Part shown: piece after piece, positions 39,865-46,999 of the stretch | Layout: each line of letters opens with the position of its first letter | Numbering within the stretch: position 1 is the first letter of the stretch | Source of the DNA: Candidatus Nanoarchaeia archaeon | GTDB taxonomy: Archaea > Nanobdellota > Nanobdellia > Woesearchaeales > JANQNE01 | Direction: 5' to 3' | DNA: 64,000 nucleotides | Assembly (NCBI GenBank): GCA_028279725.1 | Contig: JANQNE010000012.1 | Span: forward strand, 1-64,000 | Notes under the pieces: model-generated | Seen by the model: the letters and a program-made list of their open reading frames with translations, nothing else | Databases searched by the model: none | What the model was told of the DNA's origin: nothing | Translations under genes and position numbers: made by a program

Positions 39865-41605
39865 GCTAGTATCTAAGAACTTTAAGCTGATAATGAGGAC
39901 AAAGACCTCTATACTTGTCCTTATACTTGCCCCTATCATAATAGTATTCTTGCTGGGATTGGCGTTCAATACCACGAATGTGTATAATATCAAAGTCGGA
40001 GTGTATTCTTCTGATTATTCTGATCTTGCAGAATCATTGTTGGGAAAACTTAAAGAGAAAGAGTTTACGATAGTGAAGTATGATGCTGAAAAGGAATGTG
40101 TCGAAAGGATTAAAGTAGGAGACAGCAATATATGTGTTGTGTTTCCTCCAAATATGGATATAGAAAAAGGGAAGACGAACAATATCGTCTTTCATGTTGA
40201 TCCTTCTGAGACAAATCTTGTTTGGTTAATATTGGATATTGTATCTTCTGAGTTTACTTCTAAATCTGAAGAGATAAGCCTGGATCTTACAAATATATTA
40301 TTGGATAGGCTGAAGAGCACAAAAGAGCAGCTTGCTGAGAAAAATGATGTACTTGAAAAGATAATAAGGGATAATGAAGAGATGAAGAATATCTCTATAA
40401 GGATATCTGATAAGCTGAATACACTTGAGTTCGGAACAAATGATATAACACTGGATGAGCTTAAGGATCTTGAAGAAGAAAGCCAGAAAGAGATGAGAGC
40501 TATCAGAAATAACCTGATGAATGAGGTTGATGATTCTAAGGAGAAGATAGATCTTGCACAGGATAAGATAGAAAAGATCGGAAATACATCTGACCTGATG
40601 TATGTAGATGCCAAGATAAAGAATGTTGATTCTAATCTTAATGATATAAACAATGAAGCAAATGATATTGATAAACTGAACAGAAGCGAGTGGAAGCAGA
40701 TCAACACCATAATAGCAAGCCTTGATGAGGATATCGATGATGCTATGCTGAAGATGACTTTAGCAGACAGGGCTAAGAATGATATGAGCTCAAAGAATAA
40801 GGACAATATTGAGATACTGGATGAGAACAGTGTTGAACTGGGTGAGATGAAAGTTATGTTTGACAATATACAGTCTGGAGTTGAGAGTATCAAGATAAGC
40901 GAAGCAGGAAGTATCGTCAACCCAATAACATCTACGATAAAGCCGATTGTCGAGGAGAAGACACATCTTAATTATATATTCAGCGGAATCGTGATAATGA
41001 TCATAATGTTTGTCAGCATACTGTTAGCTTCAACTGTGATCGTTATAGAGAAGAAAAGCAAGTCTTATCTGATAAACTATCTTGCTCCTACAAAGGATAT
41101 TACTTTTGTGATATCTATGTATCTTACTATAATGATGCTTATGATAATGCAGATAGCTGTATTGATGGGTATATCCACTTATTTCTACAGCTCGCAGATA
41201 CTGCCTAACCTGGGTGTTATATCTTTGATATTATTATTATCTACAAGCTTGTTTGTATTGATCGGTATGCTGATAGCGTATCTGTTCAAGGCTGAGCAGA
41301 CTATAACATTGGTTACAGTATCTGTGGGAAGTGTGTTTTTATTCTTGTCTGATATCATATTACCTATCGAGAGTATGCCAGCTGCATTCCAGGAAATTGT
41401 TAAGTTTAATCCATTCTTACTGTCTGAGACATTGCTGAAGAAAGCCACTCTGTTTGGTGTGGGCATCGGAGGAATATGGCAGGATCTTGTGTTGTTGGCT
41501 GTTTTGTGTGTGGTTGTTTTTATCGTAATACTGATGGTAGAGCAACTTTTGAAAAGGCACAGCCTATTTAAGATAATCAGAGCAATATTTCCAAAAAAGA
41601 GATGA
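39845..41605 (+). CDS. ABC-2 type permease with large coiled-coil domain
   Basis: A 586-residue membrane protein: one N-terminal helix (SILVLILAPIIIVFLLGLAF), an extracytoplasmic region of about 350 residues, then five or six C-terminal helices (IVIMIIMFVSILLASTVIVI onward). The ectodomain contains a YhgE/Pip-like stretch and long charged heptads (about 140-340), predicted coiled coil. This organisation resembles ABC-2 exporters of surface polymers or proteins. ATG 39845 is preferred. Immediately after its stop comes element B. Confidence 0.87.
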   Translation: MIKDLLRLVSKNFKLIMRTKTSILVLILAPIIIVFLLGLAFNTTNVYNIKVGVYSSDYSDLAESLLGKLKEKEFTIVKYDAEKECVERIKVGDSNICVVFPPNMDIEKGKTNNIVFHVDPSETNLVWLILDIVSSEFTSKSEEISLDLTNILLDRLKSTKEQLAEKNDVLEKIIRDNEEMKNISIRISDKLNTLEFGTNDITLDELKDLEEESQKEMRAIRNNLMNEVDDSKEKIDLAQDKIEKIGNTSDLMYVDAKIKNVDSNLNDINNEANDIDKLNRSEWKQINTIIASLDEDIDDAMLKMTLADRAKNDMSSKNKDNIEILDENSVELGEMKVMFDNIQSGVESIKISEAGSIVNPITSTIKPIVEEKTHLNYIFSGIVIMIIMFVSILLASTVIVIEKKSKSYLINYLAPTKDITFVISMYLTIMMLMIMQIAVLMGISTYFYSSQILPNLGVISLILLLSTSLFVLIGMLIAYLFKAEQTITLVTVSVGSVFLFLSDIILPIESMPAAFQEIVKFNPFLLSETLLKKATLFGVGIGGIWQDLVLLAVLCVVVFIVILMVEQLLKRHSLFKIIRAIFPKKR

Positions 41606-41696
41606 TGTAGCACGCTACATCTGATGTCTTATAGCTGGAGAAGCAGATTCCAGTCATGAGAGAAGTTTATACCAAGAATTTCGCTTGGTGCTACAT
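41605..41696. ncRNA. ~90-nt terminal-stem element, copy B
   Basis: ATGTAGCAC (41605-41613) pairs with GTGCTACAT (41688-41696), 9 bp. An inner hairpin CTGGA/TCCAG (41635-41639 and 41649-41653) has GAAGCAGAT in its loop; a second, CCAAG/CTTGG, flanks AATTTCG. The first 15 nt and last 20 nt are nearly identical to copy A, while the middle differs. Its right arm contains the first possible ATG of the next gene. Confidence 0.6.
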
Positions 41697-42402
41697 GAAA
41701 ATGGTCGTTCATAAGATAAGACATAAGCTGCATAAGTTTCACAGGATGAGGAAGCATAAAGAAGAAGATCTTTCTCCGTGGAAACAGAAGTGGCATGATT
41801 TTAATGAAGAAAAGTTAGGCTGGTTAGAGAAGATAGTTGATAAGGCTATACCTTGGCTTGTTCTTCTGTTACTTTTTTTGATACTTGGTGAATTTTCTCA
41901 TCAGCTGAATTTCTTCCATTGGCACTGGATGGATGCTGTAGCTGAGTTCTTCCATCATCATGAGCATGAAGTGCATCTGATCGATCAGATCATTATTGCG
42001 TTTTTTGTTATAGACCTTTATTTTAACTTTTTTAAGAAAGCTTCTGTCTGGAGTTTTTTGAAAACATCAGTATTGGATATAATCGCTGTAGCTCCTCTTG
42101 GACTGGTCTTTAAGGTTGGAGGACTAGGAGAAGCGCAGTCTATACTGCATGTTACAGAAGATATTGGAAAGGAAGCGAGCAGAGCTCTTAGAGAAGGTGA
42201 AGCTGCTTCAAAGGTTGTCAGGGAGGCTGGCGAGCTTGTCAAGATGGAGAAAGTGGGCGCGAAAGGAACAAAGCTTGTAAGGACTATAACAAGAGGACCG
42301 AGGATGCTGCGGTTGTACAGGTTAGGTGGTCTTTTTGGGAAAGAAGAGCCTAAGAAAAAGAGTTCTAAGAAGAAAGCTGTTAGGAAGAAGAAAAAGAAGT
42401 AA
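41695..42402 (+). CDS. Voltage-sensor-like membrane protein without a pore domain
   Basis: About 235 residues. A basic, His-rich N-terminus leads to a helix (AIPWLVLLLLFLILGEFSHQ), a His-rich loop, then IDQIIIAFFVIDLYFNFFKK, SFLKTSVLDIIAVAPLGLVF and, later, RGPRMLRLYRLGG. The Asp-containing second and third helices and the Arg-rich last segment resemble S2-S4 of ion-channel voltage sensors, but no pore helix or selectivity filter follows; the tail is poly-Lys. It could be an orphan sensor or a partner subunit. The start is ATG 41695 or 41701; the 41656 codon lies inside element B. Confidence 0.6.
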   Translation: MKMVVHKIRHKLHKFHRMRKHKEEDLSPWKQKWHDFNEEKLGWLEKIVDKAIPWLVLLLLFLILGEFSHQLNFFHWHWMDAVAEFFHHHEHEVHLIDQIIIAFFVIDLYFNFFKKASVWSFLKTSVLDIIAVAPLGLVFKVGGLGEAQSILHVTEDIGKEASRALREGEAASKVVREAGELVKMEKVGAKGTKLVRTITRGPRMLRLYRLGGLFGKEEPKKKSSKKKAVRKKKKK

Positions 42403-42414
42403 TTCTTCAGTAAA

Positions 42415-42424
42415 TTATATAAAT
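42415..42424 (+). promoter_or_regulatory. TATA box for hisS
   Basis: TTATATAAAT lies 32 nt before the ATG at 42447 with no SD in between, the pattern of a leaderless archaeal transcript. Confidence 0.6.
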
Positions 42425-42446
42425 AGCCACATTATTGGTTTTTAGT

Positions 42447-43706
42447 ATGAAATATCAGAGAGCTAGAGGCACAAGGGATTTTTATCCTGAGGAAATGGAA
42501 GCTAGAAAGGTAGTTTTTGATAGCTTGCGGGCTGTTGCTTCTAAGTATGGATTTGGTGAAGTTGAAGCTCCTGCTTTTGAGAATGTTGGGCTGTTGACAG
42601 CTAAGTCTGGGGAAGAGGTAAAAGGACAGATATTTACATTAGATAAAAGAGGAAATGAAGAGTTTGGATTAAGGTTTGACCTTACAGTTCCTATCACAAG
42701 GATGTTTATAGAAAAACAGAAGGAATTAGCTAAACCTGTAAAATGGTATTATATTACAAGGATGTGGAGGTATGAGGCTCCTCAAAAGGGCAGATTGAGG
42801 GAGTTCTATCAGTTCGGTGTTGAGCTGTTTGGATCAGAGGATGCTTCAGCAGATGCTGAATGTATAAGCCTGGCTATAGATTGTATGTTGAATCTGGGAT
42901 TGGATGATAAGGATTTTTTTGTTAAGATCAACAATAGGAAATTACTGGAAGGTATACTGAATAATCTGAGTATAAAGAAGATAGAGGATGTAATAAAGGT
43001 CATAGATAAGGCTGATAAGATAGATGATTCTGAGTTTGAGAAAGAATTAGGAAAATTAAAACTGGATGAAAAGCAGCTGAAAGGTGTTAAAAAGATAATG
43101 AAGACAAAGGATCTGAAGGATGTTGATGAGAAAAAGCTTGATGATGAAGGAAAAGAAGGTCTTGAAGAAGTGAAGAAAGTTATGAAATTATTGAAGGATT
43201 ATGGAAAGGATAAGTTTGTGAGATTTGATCTTTCTGTTGCTAGAGGTCTCGGTTATTATACTGGGACAGTGTTTGAATGCTTTAATTCTGATGAAAGCTT
43301 GAGAGCGATATTTGGTGGCGGCAGATATGACAAGATGATAGAGCAGTTTGGAGGAGAGAGCTGTGCTGCTACTGGTTTTGCTATGGGTGATGTTACACTT
43401 CAGTTATTGTTAGAAGATAGAGGGGAATGGCCAAAGTATGAGGGAAATGTTGATTATTATATTGCTCCAGTAAATGATAAAGTAAGAAAGGACGCTGTAA
43501 AGATAGCTAATAGATTGAGAGAAAAGAATAAAGTTGATATTGACCTCATGGGAAGGAAATTAGGGAAACAGCTTGAGTATGCTGCTAACTGCGGAGCTAA
43601 GAAGATAGTTATTGTCGGAGAGAAGGATCTTGCGAATAAAGAAGTTACTGTCAGAAATATGGAATCCGGCAAAGAGAAGAAGGTTAAGATCGAAGACCTA
43701 GAGTGA
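42447..43706 (+). CDS. hisS: Histidyl-tRNA synthetase
   Basis: A 419-residue class II synthetase. It begins YQRARGTRDFYPEEM; motif 2 region is RYEAPQKGRLREFYQFGVEL; FDLTVPITRM and the His-specific ARGLGYYTGTVFE are present, then GGGRYDKMIEQFGG. The C-terminal 90 residues form the anticodon-binding fold. It charges tRNA-His. A lysine-rich insertion (about 170-240) lies between motif 2 and the HisA block, as in archaeal forms. The start is ATG 42447, 32 nt after a TATA box. Its 3' end overlaps the convergent epimerase by 9 nt. Confidence 0.96.
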   Translation: MKYQRARGTRDFYPEEMEARKVVFDSLRAVASKYGFGEVEAPAFENVGLLTAKSGEEVKGQIFTLDKRGNEEFGLRFDLTVPITRMFIEKQKELAKPVKWYYITRMWRYEAPQKGRLREFYQFGVELFGSEDASADAECISLAIDCMLNLGLDDKDFFVKINNRKLLEGILNNLSIKKIEDVIKVIDKADKIDDSEFEKELGKLKLDEKQLKGVKKIMKTKDLKDVDEKKLDDEGKEGLEEVKKVMKLLKDYGKDKFVRFDLSVARGLGYYTGTVFECFNSDESLRAIFGGGRYDKMIEQFGGESCAATGFAMGDVTLQLLLEDRGEWPKYEGNVDYYIAPVNDKVRKDAVKIANRLREKNKVDIDLMGRKLGKQLEYAANCGAKKIVIVGEKDLANKEVTVRNMESGKEKKVKIEDLE

Positions 43707-44537
43707 TTTCTTGATTATCCTGAAAGCTGAATCTAATGAGTGGAACTTTATTCCGTGCTTTCTTGCTTTTTTTGTGTTTATTGTAGTGTTTTTTGGTCTT
43801 GGCACCTTTTGCTGGCTTTGAGTTATTGGTGTTATTACTGATTTTTTTCTTATTAGTTTCTCGAATCTTATCCCTATCTGGTATTTGTTTGTCTTGTCTG
43901 GGCCTGCAAGATGGAAGATGCCTGAAAGATCTTTTTTTATCATAAGCTGTATTGCATATGCTGCGTCGTCTATGAACAACGGATGTTTTATCTGCTCGTT
44001 GTTTAGATTGATCTTTTTTCCTTTGATTATGTTTGAGAGAAAGCTGTTGTTCCTGTTCTTTCCGTTGTAGCCGTACAATAGATCAGAACGGATAACTATT
44101 GAGTTTTTTATCTTTAATGACTCTTTTTCAGCCATAAGGTGTGTTTTTCCGTAGTAGTTGACTGGATGAGGTATGTGTTTTTCAGAGTAGTTCCTTTTTT
44201 TTCCGCTGAAAACATATATTGTTGAGATGTATATGAGTTTTCTGTTTTTGCAAAGCTGTGATATGTTTTTTGCGCTTGTGTAGTTTATTTTTTTTGCCAG
44301 TTTCTTGTTGTTTTCGCAGACCCTTATGTTGTTTAGTCCGACTGTGTTTATGACTATGTCTGGATCGTGTTTTTGGAAGAATCTTTTTAGTGCATTTTTG
44401 TTGGTGGTGTCTAATTTTAAAAGTCCTCTTACTTTGTGTTTATTGTATGTTCCTACGACTTTATGTTTATTTTTTAGTTTAGAGAATAGTTTTGAACCTA
44501 AGAATCCAGAGGCTCCGATGATAAGGATCTTATTCAT
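43698..44537 (-). CDS. NAD-dependent sugar reductase/epimerase (RmlD-like)
   Basis: A 279-residue short-chain dehydrogenase of the extended type: ILIIGASGFLGSKLF at the N-terminus for NAD(P), a Tyr-x-x-x-Lys catalytic pair in VNYYGKTHLMAE, YISTIYVFSG, and IFHLAGPDKTNKYQ near the end. Layout and length are closest to dTDP-4-dehydrorhamnose reductase (RmlD), although other RmlABC genes are absent nearby. Likely in surface-sugar synthesis. It overlaps the upstream map gene by 8 nt. Confidence 0.82.
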   Translation of the reverse strand: MNKILIIGASGFLGSKLFSKLKNKHKVVGTYNKHKVRGLLKLDTTNKNALKRFFQKHDPDIVINTVGLNNIRVCENNKKLAKKINYTSAKNISQLCKNRKLIYISTIYVFSGKKRNYSEKHIPHPVNYYGKTHLMAEKESLKIKNSIVIRSDLLYGYNGKNRNNSFLSNIIKGKKINLNNEQIKHPLFIDDAAYAIQLMIKKDLSGIFHLAGPDKTNKYQIGIRFEKLIRKKSVITPITQSQQKVPRPKNTTINTKKARKHGIKFHSLDSAFRIIKKSL

Positions 44538-45420
44538 TTTTAGTCAGAATTATTGGCTTGTCTTTTACGATTAATGAGTGTTCTGCCTGTGAGACTAATC
44601 CGTGCGCTTTGTCAACTAAAGGAGGATATCCTTTTACTGATTCTAATCTTTCTAGTTCTCTTAGTGCTAGATTAGTTCTTCCTGCTCCGAATTTTTTCTG
44701 AAGCCACCATTTTGCAAAAGGAAGGTTGTCGTAGTTGTTCAGTTCATTCAGTATATTTCTTACAATCGGGTTTCTTACTGGCTTCCTTTGTATAAGCTGA
44801 AAAACTCCAGGATTTCCGCTTTCGTAGATTATCCCTGCTCCTTTTGATGCAAACGGTTCGATTGCTATTACTTGGTCGTCTTTCAGTTCTGTAGTGTCTT
44901 TTGTGTCAAAGTTAGGGATTGTAGGGTAAGTATGTATGTTGAATGTGTCTAAACCATGGCCTGAAAGATTTCTTACAGGAGCGAAGTTGAATGAAGAGAT
45001 TGTTTCCTGTATAGTTTTTCCGATCTCTCCTAAAGTTACTCCTGGTGTGATTATCTTTATTGCATTATTTAGAGCTTCTCTTGAAGCTTTTACTAATTCT
45101 TCGTTATTTCCTGATAAGTCTACTGTTGTTGCGTTGTCTCCTATGCATCCTTCTACATGGACACCTACATCTAAGCAGACAACCTGGTCCTTGAATACTG
45201 CTTCTTCATCTAAGTCAGGACAGAAGTGTGCTGCAATGTCATTGCAAGATACCTGAGCTGGGAACGCCATCTTTCCCCCAAGCTCTGTTATCTTCTGTTC
45301 TATCTTCTGCACGACTTCTATCATAAGAACATCTGGCTTGATCAATGATGCGCCGTAGTTTAAAGCTTCAGCTGCTATCTTTCCAGCTTTCTTGTAATTG
45401 TTTAATGTTTCCTCATCCAT
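44530..45420 (-). CDS. map: Methionine aminopeptidase, type 2
   Basis: A 296-residue dinuclear metalloprotease. The metal-ligand pattern is visible: VSCNDIAAHFCP (His), VCLDVGVHVEGCIGDNATTVD (two Asp, split as LDVG and GDNA), SGHGLDTFNIH (His), IAIEPFAS (Glu), and the last Glu in SQAEHSLIV. A helical insertion of about 60 residues in the C-terminal half defines type 2, as in archaea and eukaryotes. It removes N-terminal Met from nascent proteins. It is first gene of a two-gene operon. Confidence 0.95.
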   Translation of the reverse strand: MDEETLNNYKKAGKIAAEALNYGASLIKPDVLMIEVVQKIEQKITELGGKMAFPAQVSCNDIAAHFCPDLDEEAVFKDQVVCLDVGVHVEGCIGDNATTVDLSGNNEELVKASREALNNAIKIITPGVTLGEIGKTIQETISSFNFAPVRNLSGHGLDTFNIHTYPTIPNFDTKDTTELKDDQVIAIEPFASKGAGIIYESGNPGVFQLIQRKPVRNPIVRNILNELNNYDNLPFAKWWLQKKFGAGRTNLALRELERLESVKGYPPLVDKAHGLVSQAEHSLIVKDKPIILTKNE

Positions 45421-45464
45421 ACGAGGATAGAAATAAAAGGGTTATAAAAAGGTTTCTAAGAATA

Positions 45465-46358
45465 TTATTCGTGGATTGGTGTGAACTTATAATCTGGATT
45501 AATAGTCTGTATTCTTTCTTCCATAATTATTATTTGACCTTTGAGTTCTTTTCTTCTTCCTAAATCAGGTTCTTCCTTATAGGCATTGTATAAATCAAGC
45601 ATATGGTCTGTTACTGCAGCTATGTTAGTTCTATCTGTGATCTGATCTATCTCGCCCTTGACTGCTTTTTGAAGTCTGTCTTCCTGTTCTTGTGCTCTGA
45701 AAACATCGATATGGCTAAGTAGTTTTGCATATTTTTCAGTTCCATTGAAATGTATGCTCTCTAAAGCATCGCTTACAAGAGTTCTTCCTCCATTTAGCTG
45801 CTTGTAACCGCTTGCAGCCATAGAATATAAAATTTCAGCTCTCCCTAATTGGTTCTTTGCCTGATCTGTAAAATTCCCATAATCATCAAATCGAGGATCG
45901 ACTAATGAATTCCTCGCCATTATATATTCTCCATTAGCTAAACAAAATTCAAACTGGACTTTTGGACCTTTTTCTCCTATTGCACTCATCTCTTTGTTTA
46001 AGTCTTTAAAGTGAACTACATAATCCATTAAAAGTTTAGGACTAAGGACCATATTTTTCATAACACCAGCAAAATATAGATCTACAACATCATCTTTTTT
46101 TAGTCTGTTTTCTCTCTTTGATACCATTCTGTGGATCATGAGTTCTAGTCTTTCCATATTTTCATGAGAATCATCAACAAAAGCTGTATCTTTTAGTTCT
46201 TCTCCAATCTCTTGTTCTGAAATAGTTTCTGGAAGTTTTGCAACTTCTTCTGAATAACCTTCATTAACTGGAAGCTTTGCTGATTTCCTTGCCTGTTTGA
46301 TAAGCTTGTAAAATTCTTTGTCTAAATCTTCAGCTCTTTCCACCAATAATATTGACAT
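45465..46358 (-). CDS. Hypothetical helical protein
   Basis: A 297-residue soluble protein, mostly helical and acidic, with no recognised motif (LDKEFYKLIKQARKSAKLP at the start; repeated Leu/Glu helices later). SD AGAGGTGTG lies before the ATG, and the gene starts 11 nt after the signal peptidase stop, so the two form an operon. A tetratricopeptide-like helical scaffold is conceivable but not shown. Function unknown. Confidence 0.6.
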   Translation of the reverse strand: MSILLVERAEDLDKEFYKLIKQARKSAKLPVNEGYSEEVAKLPETISEQEIGEELKDTAFVDDSHENMERLELMIHRMVSKRENRLKKDDVVDLYFAGVMKNMVLSPKLLMDYVVHFKDLNKEMSAIGEKGPKVQFEFCLANGEYIMARNSLVDPRFDDYGNFTDQAKNQLGRAEILYSMAASGYKQLNGGRTLVSDALESIHFNGTEKYAKLLSHIDVFRAQEQEDRLQKAVKGEIDQITDRTNIAAVTDHMLDLYNAYKEEPDLGRRKELKGQIIIMEERIQTINPDYKFTPIHE

Positions 46359-46369
46359 CTTTCACACCT

Positions 46370-46870
46370 CTAATAAAGTATTCCAACCAGAACTCCTTCA
46401 ATCTGATTGAATCTTATCTTTCCTGGATCTCTTAGTGCGTTGTTATCTCCTTTTACCCTGTAGAAAATTCCGTCTTCATCCTGGCCTTTGTCAGTTACCC
46501 TGTGGATGACTATTCCTGGAGCATAATCTGACCTATATGATATTACATCACCGACCATTATCTGCTCTGCATATTCTGGCCTTATCTCCAGGCCGTTAGA
46601 ACCTGCATCTAAGAAAGGGTCCATCGAGTTTGTATCTGCGAAGGTTGACCAAACTGCATCTTCAATATCTAAAATTATCCTGTCTTTGTACACATGGATC
46701 TGTTCTTCTTTAATCCAGTCAGAAGGTGAGTCAATATCAGGAGAGTGGTCTGAGAATATGGCCATAGGAAATATAGCAAAATCATCGTAGCTTAGGTATG
46801 CGTAGATATCACTAGCAAACCAACCTAACATGAAGATACCTATAACTAAAAACCATACTGATTTTGTCAT
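46370..46870 (-). CDS. Archaeal-type signal peptidase I
   Basis: A 166-residue membrane protease: one N-terminal helix (SVWFLVIGIFMLGWFASDIY), then the S26 catalytic serine in DTNSMDP, the histidine (IVIHRV, replacing the bacterial Lys) and aspartate in GDNNALRDP, and the end IEGVLVGILY. It cleaves signal peptides of exported proteins such as those at 23402, 30889 and 61339. The start is ATG 46870, about 25-35 nt after TTATATATAAAG (46894-46905), so leaderless; the longer frame to 46936 includes that promoter and is rejected. Confidence 0.88.
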   Translation of the reverse strand: MTKSVWFLVIGIFMLGWFASDIYAYLSYDDFAIFPMAIFSDHSPDIDSPSDWIKEEQIHVYKDRIILDIEDAVWSTFADTNSMDPFLDAGSNGLEIRPEYAEQIMVGDVISYRSDYAPGIVIHRVTDKGQDEDGIFYRVKGDNNALRDPGKIRFNQIEGVLVGILY

Positions 46871-46941
46871 CTTAGTTACTATATAGTGACTACTTATATA
46901 TAAAGCTTTCGGTTTATTACCACCTATAAGTGACAAATATG

Positions 46942-46999
46942 GCTGTTAGAGAGGGTGTATATAGGCTCTGTACTATAAGAATTAACGTATCCTAACAGC
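46942..46999 (-). terminator. Hairpin across the aCPSF1 stop codon
   Basis: GCTGTTAG (46992-46999, last codons of the gene) pairs with CTAACAGC (46942-46949). Inside, TATAG/CTATA forms a second hairpin around TACAGAGC. The stop codon is in the loop region. It may define the 3' end of the mRNA. The gene product itself is a termination nuclease, so self-control is conceivable. Confidence 0.4.

Noticed and set aside
40192-40920. 242-codon antisense open frame under the ABC permease
   Set aside because: Ser/Ile-rich translation of the complement of a clear coiled-coil gene; no start signals or motifs.
8730-41696. The ~90-nt elements as tRNA, tRNA-Sec or H/ACA guide genes
   Set aside because: They have the right length for class II tRNAs but no T-arm (TTCRAnY) or D-arm pattern. 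No consistent ACA box follows the stem on either strand, so H/ACA is not supported.
8730-41696. The ~90-nt elements as miniature transposons with inverted repeats
   Set aside because: Transposon ends are conserved in sequence; here end sequences differ between copies while staying complementary. No target-site duplications are visible.
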